Both the position numbers and the translations under genes were made by a program. This document shows positions 1 through 8,533 of a DNA stretch of 64,000 nucleotides, piece after piece. Numbering within the stretch: the first letter of the stretch is position 1; every line of letters starts with the position of its first letter. This DNA is from Marmoricola sp. OAE513. GTDB lineage: Bacteria; Actinomycetota; Actinomycetes; Propionibacteriales; Nocardioidaceae. A model generated the notes under the pieces. It worked only from the letters and a program-made list of their open reading frames with translations. It was not told the origin of the DNA and searched no databases. The stretch is from positions 1,798,001-1,862,000 of the forward strand of contig NZ_JBEPOC010000001.1 in NCBI RefSeq assembly GCF_040546585.1, read 5' to 3'.

Positions 1-1622
1 GCGCGCTCCATCGCAGCGTGGTCGAGCCCGCGGCCCAGGCTGAAGTCGATCCCGGCGGCCAGGGCGAGCGCCTTGGAGAGCAGCGACGGGTCGGGGTCGT
101 CGGTCGCCTCGAGCAGCTCCTGGGCGGTGCGGGCGTCGGCGCGGGCACGGTGCGGCGCGAACTGGTGCGCCTGCGCGAGGTAGATGTACGCCTCCGCGAG
201 CAGGGCGTCGTCGCCCAGCGCGGTGGCGGTCTCCACCGCGTCGAGGCCGTAGCGCTCGGCCACCTCGTGCGAGATGGTCGAGCAGGCGAGCTCGCACATC
301 GTCACCTGGGCCGGCCCGCGCACCGCGGCCGGCACCTGCGGCTCGCACAAGCTCTCCAGCAGCGGTCGGGCCTCGGGGTCACCGGCGACGAAGAGCAGGC
401 GAGCCAGGCGGTACTCCCGGGCCGCGAGCCCCGCGGATCCCTCCGGGGTCGCACGCAGCGCGAGCCTGGCTGCGTCGGTCCCGGCGTGCACGTCGGCCCG
501 GGCCAGTGCCCGCGCGACAGCATCGTCGAGCTCAGCGGCGACCTCCTCGTCCGGTCCCTCGGCGCCGAGTGCACGGTGGCGGGCCCGGTTCTCCGGACCG
601 GAGACGACCGTCGCCAGCCGCCGGTGCAGGGCGGAGCGCTCGCTGCCGGTCAGGGCGTCGTACGCCGCCGCGGCGATCAGCGGGTGCGCGAACCGGACCT
701 GCCCGCGGTCCACGACCAGGACGTCGGCCCGCTCGGCGGCGACCACGTCGGCGTCGGCGAAGCCGAGCTCGGCCAGCACGGCCCGGGTCGGAGCGATGAG
801 GGCCGAGGCCGCCGTCACCGCGGACAGGCTCTCCGGGGTCAGCTCGGCCAGACGGGCGTCGACGAGCGCGCGCAGCGACGGCGGCACCGGCAGCGTGTCG
901 AGAGAGTCCGACGTCGCGCCGGCCCACATCCGGGCGAGCTCGACGGCGAAGAACGGGTTGCCGCCGCTGGCCTCGACGGCGCGGGTCAGCACGCTGCGCG
1001 GCAGGTCGTGTCCGCTACGCGCGCGGATCAGCGCGCCGACCTCGTCGTCGTCCAGGGCCTCGACCCGGTGCCGGGCCAGCGCGTCGAGGGCTGCCAGGTC
1101 CCGGGCGGGGGCCGGCAGCTCGGGGGCGAGCGGCGTACGAGCTGTGAGGAGGAACAGGACCCCCTCGGTACGCCGACGCGCGGCCCACCCGAGCGCGTCC
1201 GCGGTGTTGGGGTCGAGCCACTGCAGGTCGTCCACGGCTACGAGCACGGGCGACTCGGCGGCGAGCAGGTCGAGCACCGACGCCAGGGCGACCGCGACGA
1301 TGCCGGGATCCGGGGCGGCGCCGTCCGGCTCGCGCCGGATCAGCGCGGTGAGCAGCGCCTTGGCCTGCGGGCCGGGGATCTTCTCGATGACCTCGTCGGA
1401 CACGTCGGCTAGGAGCTCGATCAGGCCCCCGGGGGTGAGCCGGGAGCCGGCTTCGACCGGGCAGGAGGTGAGCACGCGGAAGCCGGAGGACCTGGCCTCG
1501 GCGACCAGATCGGTCCAGATCCGGGTCTTGCCGATCCCGGGATCGCCCTCGATCAGCAGGCCACCCCCGGCGGCCTGCAAGTCTGCGAGGTGTCCGCTCT
1601 TGTCGCCCGAAATCGCACCCAC
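1..1622 (-). CDS. Large ATP-binding LuxR-family regulator, N-terminal part (C-terminus outside window)
   Basis: Partial gene running off the left edge. The reading frame is open on the minus strand from position 1622 to 1. It shows a Walker A motif (GDPGIGKT, residues 26-33) and a Walker B segment (LVAVDDLQWLD, about residues 125-135). This pair is typical of the STAND/AAA ATPase module of MalT-like 'LAL' transcription regulators, which normally end in a LuxR helix-turn-helix. That end is not in the window, so the regulator call is inferred. I chose the GTG at 1622, which has a purine-rich GAAGGGG about 6-8 bases upstream. The frame stays open further upstream, so a slightly longer start is possible. 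The gene is divergent from the 1752 cassette and shares a 129-bp promoter region with it. Confidence 0.8.
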   Translation of the reverse strand, partial: MGAISGDKSGHLADLQAAGGGLLIEGDPGIGKTRIWTDLVAEARSSGFRVLTSCPVEAGSRLTPGGLIELLADVSDEVIEKIPGPQAKALLTALIRREPDGAAPDPGIVAVALASVLDLLAAESPVLVAVDDLQWLDPNTADALGWAARRRTEGVLFLLTARTPLAPELPAPARDLAALDALARHRVEALDDDEVGALIRARSGHDLPRSVLTRAVEASGGNPFFAVELARMWAGATSDSLDTLPVPPSLRALVDARLAELTPESLSAVTAASALIAPTRAVLAELGFADADVVAAERADVLVVDRGQVRFAHPLIAAAAYDALTGSERSALHRRLATVVSGPENRARHRALGAEGPDEEVAAELDDAVARALARADVHAGTDAARLALRATPEGSAGLAAREYRLARLLFVAGDPEARPLLESLCEPQVPAAVRGPAQVTMCELACSTISHEVAERYGLDAVETATALGDDALLAEAYIYLAQAHQFAPHRARADARTAQELLEATDDPDPSLLSKALALAAGIDFSLGRGLDHAAMER

Positions 1623-1751
1623 AAGGGACCCCTTCTGGTCCGCCCGATCCCCGATGGGGGTGAGTTTAGGGGTTTCCCTGATTGCGGGGACGTGAATCAG
1701 CGACAGGCTTCAACCCGTCGCACTACCGCGGCCAGAGACAAGGAGAACGTG

Positions 1752-2156
1752 ATGGGTCTGTTCAAGCAGATGAAGGACATGAAGAACATGGTCGAGCAGG
1801 CGCCGGGCATGATCGCCCAGGGCCAGCAGCTGGCCGCGCAGGCGCAGGAGATGGCCGTCGCCCAGCAGGCTGCTGCCCAGCAGGCGGCCGCCCAGGCGCA
1901 GGCGGCGAACACCGCCGCGGCCGCGACCGGCGCCGGTGACTTCACGCCGATCAACGGCGTGACCATCGAGCAGTACGCCACCCTGTGCAAGCAGCTCGGT
2001 GCGGGCGCCGGCGACGCCGCCCAGGCCCACGCCGCCGCGGCGGCGTACGGGATCAGCCCGGCCGACTGGGACGCCGCGTCTGCCGGCTGGGGCGCCCGGA
2101 TGCAGTCCGACCGCGTGGTCGGCACCAAGTTCCGCGACCTGTACCTGCAGGGCTGA
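1752..2156 (+). CDS. Ala/Gln-rich hypothetical protein, first gene of a three-gene cassette
   Basis: Predicted 134 aa. The ATG at 1752 is preceded by AAGGAGA (1740-1746). Residues 1-60 look like one amphipathic helix with many Met, Gln and Ala (MGLFKQMKDMKNMVEQ start, then repeated AQ/QQAA). The C-terminal half resembles a small helical domain (INGVTIEQYATLCKQLG...). No signal peptide or membrane segment is seen. The start resembles that of the next gene (MGFFKSMSDLNKQ), so the two may be paralogues that share an N-terminal targeting helix. I do not recognise a named family. The next gene begins 11 bp downstream, so the two are probably co-transcribed. Confidence 0.75.
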   Translation: MGLFKQMKDMKNMVEQAPGMIAQGQQLAAQAQEMAVAQQAAAQQAAAQAQAANTAAAATGAGDFTPINGVTIEQYATLCKQLGAGAGDAAQAHAAAAAYGISPADWDAASAGWGARMQSDRVVGTKFRDLYLQG

Positions 2157-2166
2157 GGTCGGAACC

Positions 2167-2565
2167 ATGGGCTTCTTCAAGAGCATGAGCGACCTGAACA
2201 AGCAGGCCAAGGAGATCAACAAGACCTGGGACCCGGGTCAGCAGATGAAGGACGGCATGGCCCGGATGCAGGAGGCCAACGCGATGATGGCCCAGGCGAC
2301 CCAGGCCGCCAACCTCGCACTGACCGGTACGTCGGCGACCGCCTCGATCGTGTCCGCGCAGCAGACCGGCGCGCTGGTCAACTTCCAGCCGTCGGTGGAG
2401 CTCGAGCTGACCGTCTTCCCGACCGGTGGGGTGCCCTACCCGGTGACCGTGGAGCAGATCGTCGAGCAGATCTTCCTCGGCAAGGCCGTCCCCGGCGCGA
2501 ACGTCGCGGTGAAGGTCGACTCCGCTGACCCGCAGGTCGTCTGGATCGACTGGGCGAACTCGTGA
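2167..2565 (+). CDS. Hypothetical protein, second gene of the cassette
   Basis: Predicted 132 aa. The ATG at 2167 lies 11 bp after the upstream stop, with GGTCGGAAC in front of it. The N-terminus (MGFFKSMSDLNKQAKEINK) is a charged amphipathic helix like that of the preceding protein. The middle is Met/Ala-rich. The C-terminal half (about 60-132) is predicted beta-rich (VELELTVFPTGGVPYPVTVEQIV...VKVDSADPQVVWIDW) and looks like a small ligand- or partner-binding domain. Its last codons overlap the GTG of the following membrane protein by 4 bp, indicating translational coupling. Function is unknown. Confidence 0.75.
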   Translation: MGFFKSMSDLNKQAKEINKTWDPGQQMKDGMARMQEANAMMAQATQAANLALTGTSATASIVSAQQTGALVNFQPSVELELTVFPTGGVPYPVTVEQIVEQIFLGKAVPGANVAVKVDSADPQVVWIDWANS

Positions 2566-3266
2566 GGCGGCCGCTGTCGCTCGCGGGGGTCGCCCTCGGC
2601 GCCGCCGGGGTGGCGGCGGCCCTGACCGCGCTCTACCTGGGCATGCGCAGTGTCATGGTCGAGCACGGTGGTTCGTGCTCCAGCGGCGGCCCGTACGAGG
2701 TCGCGGCGGGGCACACCTGCAGCTCGCAGGAGATGTGGGTGATGTTCGTGGCCCCCTTCGTCGGGCTCGCGCTGACCTGGCTGCTCATCGCGGCGTCCGA
2801 CGCGTGGAGCGACGAACGGATCAGCGGGGTCGGTCCGCTGCTGTGGGCCGCGATGTTCGGGGCGCTCGGCTGGAACTTCATCGATCTGGGGATCGACCCC
2901 GTCCAAGAGGGTGACGCGCAGGCAGTGGTCTCGGGGGCCGGCGCGTGGATCCTCTGCGGGGTCCTGTTCTGGGCGATGGCGCTCGGCGGTCTCGTGTACG
3001 CCGGGTACGCGATGAAGGACTACTTCTTCCCCGGTACCGGGGAAGCCGGCCTCGCCGGAGCGGGCCTGGCACCGCCACCGCTGGTGCGCGCCGCGGTGAA
3101 CGTCGCCGCGACCCAGGCGGCCGGCGTACCGGAACCGGTCTCGAGCACGCAGCTGCTCTTCGGCAACGGCGAGACCCGCACGGTCGGCAGCCCCTGGGGG
3201 TGGTTGCTCACCGTCGTGGTGTTCGCGGGAGCCGGAGCAGCGGCGGTCGCCGTCATCGCCGGTTGA
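2562..3266 (+). CDS. Polytopic membrane protein, third gene of the cassette
   Basis: Predicted 234 aa, with a GTG start overlapping the upstream stop by 4 bp (GTGA). About five hydrophobic segments are visible: near residues 5-28, 65-85, 92-115, 127-149 and a C-terminal one at 212-233. The loop between segments one and two contains two Cys (SCSSGG...HTCSS) that could form an extracytoplasmic disulphide. A soluble stretch (about 155-205) precedes the last segment. No family is recognised. Coupling to the two small soluble proteins suggests one complex at the membrane, which is inference. Confidence 0.7.
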   Translation: MRRPLSLAGVALGAAGVAAALTALYLGMRSVMVEHGGSCSSGGPYEVAAGHTCSSQEMWVMFVAPFVGLALTWLLIAASDAWSDERISGVGPLLWAAMFGALGWNFIDLGIDPVQEGDAQAVVSGAGAWILCGVLFWAMALGGLVYAGYAMKDYFFPGTGEAGLAGAGLAPPPLVRAAVNVAATQAAGVPEPVSSTQLLFGNGETRTVGSPWGWLLTVVVFAGAGAAAVAVIAG

Positions 3267-3298
3267 GCTCGCCGAAACCACCCGCAGGAACAGCAAAC

Positions 3299-3327
3299 GG
3301 CCACGACCTCTCGGGGAGGTCGTGGCC
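3299..3327 (-). terminator. Hairpin terminator of the HU gene
   Basis: Perfect 12-bp stem (GGCCACGACCTC at 3299-3310 pairing with 3316-3327) and a 5-base loop, 26 bp beyond the HU stop on the minus strand. It lies between convergent genes, so it may act in both directions. The T-tract is weak. Confidence 0.7.
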
Positions 3328-3352
3328 GCAGTGCTGGTGGCAGAAGCTGGCG

Positions 3353-3625
3353 TCAGACGCGCTTCTTCAGGGCCGCAGCGGCCTTGAACGCCGGGGCGTT
3401 GCTCGCGGCGATGTCGATCTCGGCACCGGTCTGCGGGTTGCGACCCTTGCGGGCCGCGCGGTGGCGGACCTCGAAGGTGCCGAAACCGGCGATGGCGACG
3501 GAGTCGCCGGCGCCCAGGGCGGCACCGATCTCGTCCAGCAGACCGTCGACGACGCGCTCGACGTCAGCCTTGGTGAGGTCTCCGCGGGCGGCGACCTTCT
3601 CGATCAGTTCCTTCTTGTTCGTCAT
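3353..3625 (-). CDS. hup: HU family DNA-binding protein
   Basis: Predicted 90 aa, the standard length for a bacterial HU. It binds DNA without strong sequence preference, bends it and compacts the nucleoid as a dimer. Visible hallmarks are the N-terminal helices ([12 protein letters not shown]...), the [21 protein letters not shown] core that leads into the DNA-binding arm, and the [13 protein letters not shown] end. I chose ATG 3625 (MTNKKEL) rather than the longer frame because it matches the family start and has GAAAGAGAG just upstream. There is no long Lys/Ala-rich C-terminal tail of the kind seen in mycobacterial HupB. Single gene with its own terminator. Confidence 0.95.
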   Translation of the reverse strand: MTNKKELIEKVAARGDLTKADVERVVDGLLDEIGAALGAGDSVAIAGFGTFEVRHRAARKGRNPQTGAEIDIAASNAPAFKAAAALKKRV

Positions 3626-3830
3626 GATGACTCTCTTTCGACTGTCAGCTCGGTGAGGCTTCTCCACGCTGGCTGCGCGGAACGGTGCCCGTCAAGTCGG
3701 CAAACCTACAGATGTGGTCTGACACGTCCTCGACCCGGCCCACACTAGAACCAGTAACGGCGCGGATTTTGGCAACACGGCGGGGTTTTTCGTCCTGATT
3801 TTCTGGGTGTCTCCGTGCCCAAAACCCCAG

Positions 3831-4235
3831 TCAGCCGGCGAGGAACGAGAACCGCACCTCACGCACCTCGTTGTCGACGTTGAGGTCCACCAGGCACACG
3901 GACTGCCACGTGCCCAGCTGCAGCTCACCCCCGAGCACCGGGACGCTCGCGTACGGCGGGATCAGCGCCGGCATCACGTGGGAACGTCCGTGCCCCGGAC
4001 TGCCGTGCCGGTGCCGCCAGCGGTCGTCCGCCGGGAGCAGGTCCGCGAGCGCTGCGAGCAGGTCGTCGTCGCTCCCCGCTCCGGTCTCGAGGATCGCGAT
4101 GCCGGCGGTAGCGTGCGGGACGAAGAGGTGCAGCAGCCCGTCCCCGCGATCGGCGGCGAAGGCCGCGGCGTCACGGGTGATGTCCAAGACGACCTCGCGG
4201 TCGCCGGTGCGGTAGCTGCGCGTCTCCGAGTCCAT
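3831..4235 (-). CDS. YjbQ/UPF0047 family protein
   Basis: Predicted 134 aa. Family proteins are small trimeric beta-sandwich enzymes, sometimes annotated as secondary thiamine-phosphate synthases; the physiological role is uncertain. Visible signature pieces are the HATAGIAI segment, the DDDLLAAL...RWRHRHGSPGHGRSHV stretch with its clustered His (putative metal site), and the C-terminal LGTWQSVCLVDL. Start ATG 4235 (MDSETRSYR) is chosen because the longer frame would run into the tRNA-Leu gene. It lies 64 bp downstream of that tRNA on the same strand, with a hairpin terminator between them. Confidence 0.85.
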   Translation of the reverse strand: MDSETRSYRTGDREVVLDITRDAAAFAADRGDGLLHLFVPHATAGIAILETGAGSDDDLLAALADLLPADDRWRHRHGSPGHGRSHVMPALIPPYASVPVLGGELQLGTWQSVCLVDLNVDNEVREVRFSFLAG

Positions 4236-4264
4236 GACTTCCAGGGTGCCACCCGGGAACGCAG

Positions 4265-4290
4265 AAGGCCCCGGACGGGTCCGGGGCCTT
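4265..4290 (-). terminator. Hairpin terminator after tRNA-Leu
   Basis: Perfect inverted repeat AAGGCCCCGGAC (4265-4276) against GTCCGGGGCCTT (4279-4290), directly downstream of the tRNA-Leu 3' end on the minus strand. Confidence 0.7.
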
Positions 4291-4298
4291 GCAAGGTG

Positions 4299-4381
4299 TG
4301 CGCGAGGGGGGATTTGAACCCCCACGCCCTTTCGGACACTGGCACCTGAAGCCAGCGCGTCTGCCGTTCCGCCACTCGCGC
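4299..4381 (-). tRNA. tRNA-Leu (anticodon CAG)
   Basis: An 83-nt class II tRNA. The acceptor stem GCGCGAG (4381-4375) pairs with CTCGCGC (4306-4300), with discriminator A at 4299. The anticodon stem-loop CTGGC-TTCAGGT-GCCAG gives CAG. A long variable arm and a GGGGGTTCAAATCCCCC T-arm are present. No CCA is encoded. Confidence 0.95.
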
Positions 4382-4522
4382 AAAGAAGCGGGGACAGGTT
4401 ATCCCAGACCGACTCGCGCGCCCAAACCGGGGAGTACGACGGTCTGCGCAAGGCCCGATACGATCAAACTGACCCGCGGGACTAGACCGCGCGCTGACGC
4501 ACGTGCGAAGGAGGTGGAGACC

Positions 4523-5233
4523 GTGAGCGGACTGCAGCGTTTCGAGCAACGCCTCGAGCAGATGATCTCGGGTGTCTTCGCGCGGACCTTCCGCAGTGCC
4601 GTGCAGCCGGTGGAGATCTCCTCGGCCCTGGCGCGCGAGGTCGACAACGCCGCCCAGGTGCTCAGCCGGGACCGCCGGCTCGCGCCGAACGACTTCACCG
4701 TCGAGCTCTCCGAGCCCGACCACGAGCGCCTGAGCGCGCTGGGCTCCGCGCTGCCCAACGAGCTGGTCGAGCTGCTCCAGCAGCACGCGACCGCGCAGTC
4801 CTACGTCTTCACCGGGCCGGTCGGCATCTCCTTCGAGATCGCGCCCGACCTGACCACCGGGCGCTTCCGGGTGAGCAGCAAGACGATGGCCAAGGTCAGT
4901 CAGACCGGGCCGGAGATCAGCCACACCCAGGTACGCCGCGCGACCGCCGTTCTCGAGGTCAACGGCGACATGATGCCGCTGGCACCGCCGGGCATCGTGG
5001 TCGGTCGCGGCAGCGACGCCGACCTGCGGGTCAACGACCCGAGCATCTCGCGCCGCCACCTCGAGCTCCGCGTGACCGAGGGTGAGGGGGGTGCCCGCGT
5101 CGGCGTCCACGACCTCGGCTCGACCAACGGCGTGCTGGTCAACGGCAAGCGCGTGCAGAACGCAGCGCTGTCGGACGGCGCGATCATCCGCATCGGCAAC
5201 ACCACCATGACCCTGCACCTGCGGGAGGGCTGA
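4523..5233 (+). CDS. fhaA: FhaA: DUF3662 plus FHA domain protein
   Basis: Predicted 236 aa. GTG 4523 has AAGGAGG 8 bases upstream. Residues 1-115 are the DUF3662 domain (GLQRFEQRLEQMISGVFARTF start). Residues about 150-236 form an FHA phosphothreonine-binding domain (IVVGRGSDADL, SISRRHLEL, DLGSTNGVLVNG). In mycobacteria FhaA binds phosphorylated MurJ/MviN pseudokinase and tunes peptidoglycan precursor flow; a similar partner exists in this window at 58.9-62.7 kb. The protein is much shorter than mycobacterial FhaA (about 527 aa) because the long Pro-rich linker is absent. It opens the fhaA-fhaB-pstP-rodA-pbpA-pknB operon; fhaB starts 2 bp after its stop. Confidence 0.93.
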   Translation: MSGLQRFEQRLEQMISGVFARTFRSAVQPVEISSALAREVDNAAQVLSRDRRLAPNDFTVELSEPDHERLSALGSALPNELVELLQQHATAQSYVFTGPVGISFEIAPDLTTGRFRVSSKTMAKVSQTGPEISHTQVRRATAVLEVNGDMMPLAPPGIVVGRGSDADLRVNDPSISRRHLELRVTEGEGGARVGVHDLGSTNGVLVNGKRVQNAALSDGAIIRIGNTTMTLHLREG

Positions 5234-5235
5234 GC

Positions 5236-5724
5236 GTGTCCGAGCTGACCTTGGGCCTGATCCGCTTCGGCTACCTGGCCGTGCTGTGGTTGTTCGTGCT
5301 CGCGGCGATCTCGGTGATCCGCACCGACATGTTCGGGGCACGCGCCGCCCGCGAGGCCAGTCGCGCCCAGGAGCGCCGCGCGGCGAAGCAGGCCGGCAAG
5401 TCCAAGCCGAAGCCGCAGAAGGCACGCCGCGGCGACCCGACCCAGGTCGCGATCCTCGAGGGCAGCAGCAAGGGCCTGGTCGTCGACCTCGCCGGCGCCC
5501 CGCTGCTCATCGGCCGCGGCAGCGACGCGGCGATCCGTCTCGACGACGACTACGTCTCCACCCGGCACGCACGGATCGCCCGCTCGGGTGACCAGTGGTA
5601 CGTCGAGGACCTCGGCTCCACCAACGGCACCTACATCGGCACCAGCCGGATCACGCAGGCCACCGCCATCTCGCTCGGCACCCAGATCCGGATCGGAAAG
5701 ACGATCATGGAGCTGCGCAAGTGA
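5236..5724 (+). CDS. fhaB: FhaB/FipA: membrane-anchored FHA protein
   Basis: Predicted 162 aa. A single N-terminal membrane helix (residues 7-29) is followed by a basic Lys/Arg/Ala linker (30-70) and a C-terminal FHA domain (LIGRGSDAAI, YVSTRHARI, DLGSTNGTYIG). Family members read phosphothreonines made by PknB-type kinases and link them to septation and elongation. The GTG at 5236 is 2 bp after fhaA, and the stop overlaps the pstP start by 4 bp. Confidence 0.93.
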   Translation: MSELTLGLIRFGYLAVLWLFVLAAISVIRTDMFGARAAREASRAQERRAAKQAGKSKPKPQKARRGDPTQVAILEGSSKGLVVDLAGAPLLIGRGSDAAIRLDDDYVSTRHARIARSGDQWYVEDLGSTNGTYIGTSRITQATAISLGTQIRIGKTIMELRK

Positions 5725-7106
5725 GCCTTTCCTTGAGGTTCGCCGCGACCTCCGACGTCGGTCGGGTGCGTCGTGACAACCAGGACTCCGGGTACGCCGG
5801 ACCCCACCTGGTCGTCGTGGCCGACGGTGTCGGCGGGGCGGCTCGCGGCGACATCGCCAGCAGCGCCTGCGTCGAGGTGCTGCGCAAGCTCGACGTACCG
5901 GATGCGCAGGACGGGCTCAGCGCGCTGGCGGCGACCATCCACCTCGCCCACGACCGGCTCGCGGAGATCGTCGACGCCCACCCCGAGATGGACGGCACCA
6001 GCACCACCGTGAGCGCTGCGCTCTTCGACGGCGCGGCCCTGCAGGTCGGCCACGTCGGCGACAGCCGCGGCTACCTGCTCCGCGAGGGCGCCCTGCGGCA
6101 GATCACCTCCGACCACTCCCTGGTGCAGAGCCTCGTCGACGAGGGCCGGATCACCGAGGCGGAGGCCCGGGTGCACCCGCACCGGAACCTGATCCTCAAG
6201 GCGGTCGACAGCGTCCACGAGCCCGAGCCCGACCTGTTCGAGGTCCCGCTGCAGGCGGGCGACCGGATCCTCTTCTGCTCCGACGGCTGCTCCGGCGTCC
6301 TCGACAACGGGCAGCTCACCGCGCTGTTGGCCGGCGACGACCTGGACGCCGTCGCGACCGGGCTGGTGCGCTCCGCGCTCGACGCCGGCAGCTCGGACAA
6401 CGTCACCGTGGTCGTCGCCGAGGTTTTCGACGGCGACGCCCCGAGCACGCAGGCACCGCTGGTCGTCGGTGCCGCCGCATCGTCGCCGCACCTGCAGATC
6501 ACCGACGACCGCACCGGCAACCTGACCGACGCCGACGCCCGCGTCCTCACCGTCACCGAGGCGGCCGTGGACCCCGAGGCGATCCGCTACGCACCGCAGC
6601 CACCGCCGCGCCGGGTCTGGCTGCGCCGCCTGGTGACCCTCGTCGTCGTCCTCGGCATCCTCGCCGGCGCCGGCTACGGCGGGTACGAGTACACCCGGAC
6701 CCGCTACTACGTGAAGGCCGACGGCCAGGACGTGCGCATCTACCGCGGCGTCGACCTCGACCTCCCGCTGGTGACGCTGAGCGAGGAGGTGCGCTCGACC
6801 GGGTTCACCCTCGACGACCTCGGCAGCGAGTACACCGCTAAGATCACCGACGGCGTCGACAAGAGCAGCCTGGCGCAGATCGACGCCTACGTGCACGACG
6901 CGCGCTGCGCGAAGATCCGCCCGAGCTCCACCGCCTCCACCCCGGCCGACACCAGCCCGCTGCACCTGCTCGGCTTCCACCGCAAGGAGTGGCCGGCGGT
7001 CAGCGACAAGCTCGCCTCGATCAACACGGTCAAGGGTGGCCCGGTCCAGGTCCTGGAGTGGGACACCAAGTACGTCGAGAACCTCGGCTGCGAACGGTCC
7101 GGTTGA
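5721..7106 (+). CDS. pstP: PP2C-type Ser/Thr protein phosphatase PstP
   Basis: Predicted 461 aa. Cytoplasmic PP2C domain in residues 1-240 with the metal-binding motifs RRDNQD (17-22), ADGVGG (34-39), GHVGDSRGYL and the late SSDNVTVVV motif. A single membrane helix at about 305-325 leads into an extracytoplasmic C-terminal domain of about 130 aa. It removes phosphate from PknB and its substrates. The GTG start overlaps the fhaB stop (GTGA), so translation is probably coupled. The length and topology match mycobacterial PstP. Confidence 0.95.
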   Translation: MSLSLRFAATSDVGRVRRDNQDSGYAGPHLVVVADGVGGAARGDIASSACVEVLRKLDVPDAQDGLSALAATIHLAHDRLAEIVDAHPEMDGTSTTVSAALFDGAALQVGHVGDSRGYLLREGALRQITSDHSLVQSLVDEGRITEAEARVHPHRNLILKAVDSVHEPEPDLFEVPLQAGDRILFCSDGCSGVLDNGQLTALLAGDDLDAVATGLVRSALDAGSSDNVTVVVAEVFDGDAPSTQAPLVVGAAASSPHLQITDDRTGNLTDADARVLTVTEAAVDPEAIRYAPQPPPRRVWLRRLVTLVVVLGILAGAGYGGYEYTRTRYYVKADGQDVRIYRGVDLDLPLVTLSEEVRSTGFTLDDLGSEYTAKITDGVDKSSLAQIDAYVHDARCAKIRPSSTASTPADTSPLHLLGFHRKEWPAVSDKLASINTVKGGPVQVLEWDTKYVENLGCERSG

Positions 7107-7108
7107 CG

Positions 7109-8533
7109 ATGGCCGGCCGCAACGCACCGCCCACCCAGACGCGGGACCCCCGACAGGGCCCGCTGATGGAGTTCGTCCACCGCCAGCGCCGCGGGGCCGA
7201 GCTGTTCCTGCTCGTCCTCAGCCTGGCCGTCGGCATCGGCGCCTACGCGTGCGTCGGGCTCGGCGCCCAGGGGCACGTGCCCGCTGACATCTACACCTAC
7301 GGCGGCTGGCTGACCGCGCTGATCGTCGCCGCGCACCTGACCATCCGGTGGAAGGCGGCGTACGCCGATCCGATCCTGCTCCCGGTCGTCGCGGCACTGA
7401 ACGGCCTCGGCCTGGCGATGATCCACCGCATCGACATCGCCCGGAAGGCGGCGAACTCCGACGCCCGCGAGTTCGCCCCCGGCCAGCTGATCTGGATGAC
7501 GCTCGGCGTGATGCTGTTCATCGCCGTCCTCGTGGTGCTGCGCGACCACCGCCGGCTGCAGGCCTTCACCTACACCGCGGGCCTCTCCGCGGTCGTGCTG
7601 CTCCTGCTGCCGCTGGTGCCCGGTCTCGGTACGAACATCCGCGGCGCGCGGATCTGGATCCATCTCGGACCACTGAGCTTCCAGCCCGGTGAGATCGCCA
7701 AGGTGCTGCTCGTCATCGCCTTCGCCGGCTACCTGGTGCTCTACCGCGACGCGCTCGCGCTGGCCGGTCGCCGGTTCCTGTTCATCGACCTTCCGCGCGG
7801 TCGCGACCTGGGTCCGATCCTCGCGATGTGGGGGATCAGCCTGGCGATCCTGGTCTTCCAGAACGACCTCGGCTCCTCGCTGCTGTTCTTCGGGATGTTC
7901 CTGGTGATGCTGTACGTCGCCACCGAGCGTCCCGGCTGGCTGTTCGTCGGAGGCGGACTGTTCGCGGCCGGCGCGACGCTGGCCTACCCGTTCCTCGGCC
8001 ACGTCCAGCAGCGGGTGGAGTACTGGCTGGACCCGTTCGCCCACCCGGACGACGCGACCCAGATCATCAACGGGATGTTCGGCATGGCCTGGGGCGGGCT
8101 GACCGGCCGCGGCCTCGGTCTCGGCTCCCCGCAGAAGACGCCGTTCTCCTACTCCGACTACATCCTGCCGTCCTTCGGTGAGGAGCTCGGGCTGACGGGC
8201 GTCGTCGCGATCATCCTGCTCTACGGCCTGCTGGTGGAGCGCTCCCTGCGCACGGCGCTGATCTGCCGCGACAACTTCGGCAAGCTCATCGCGGCCGGTC
8301 TCGGTGTGGTGCTCGCACTCCAGGTCTTCGTCGTCATCGGTGGCGTCACCAAGCTGATCCCGCTGACCGGGCTCACCACGCCGTTCCTGTCCCAGGGCGG
8401 TTCGAGCCTGGTCGCCAACTGGGTGATCATCGCGCTGCTGCTGCGCATCTCCGACCAGGCCCGGCGACCTCCGCCGGAGTTCGGCGAGTCCGACGACGAC
8501 ATGGACTCCACCCAGGTGGTGACCATGCGATGA
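7109..8533 (+). CDS. rodA: RodA/FtsW-type SEDS peptidoglycan glycosyltransferase
   Basis: Predicted 474 aa polytopic membrane protein of the SEDS family, which polymerises lipid II. About ten to twelve hydrophobic helices are seen. Diagnostic segments include WIHLGPLSFQPGEIAKV, LFFGMFLVMLYVATERPGWL, the GLGLGSPQKTPFSYSDYI loop and the final GLTTPFLSQGGSSLVANW motif. The ATG at 7109 is 2 bp after pstP. The last codon overlaps the start of the adjacent transpeptidase, its expected SEDS-bPBP partner. RodA is favoured over FtsW because of the pstP-rodA-pbpA-pknB order. Confidence 0.93.
   Translation: MAGRNAPPTQTRDPRQGPLMEFVHRQRRGAELFLLVLSLAVGIGAYACVGLGAQGHVPADIYTYGGWLTALIVAAHLTIRWKAAYADPILLPVVAALNGLGLAMIHRIDIARKAANSDAREFAPGQLIWMTLGVMLFIAVLVVLRDHRRLQAFTYTAGLSAVVLLLLPLVPGLGTNIRGARIWIHLGPLSFQPGEIAKVLLVIAFAGYLVLYRDALALAGRRFLFIDLPRGRDLGPILAMWGISLAILVFQNDLGSSLLFFGMFLVMLYVATERPGWLFVGGGLFAAGATLAYPFLGHVQQRVEYWLDPFAHPDDATQIINGMFGMAWGGLTGRGLGLGSPQKTPFSYSDYILPSFGEELGLTGVVAIILLYGLLVERSLRTALICRDNFGKLIAAGLGVVLALQVFVVIGGVTKLIPLTGLTTPFLSQGGSSLVANWVIIALLLRISDQARRPPPEFGESDDDMDSTQVVTMR

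Noticed and set aside
18-1695. Two long plus-strand frames at the left edge
   Set aside because: The minus strand carries Walker A and B motifs and sensible codons; the plus frames are Arg/Ala/Ser-rich shadows.
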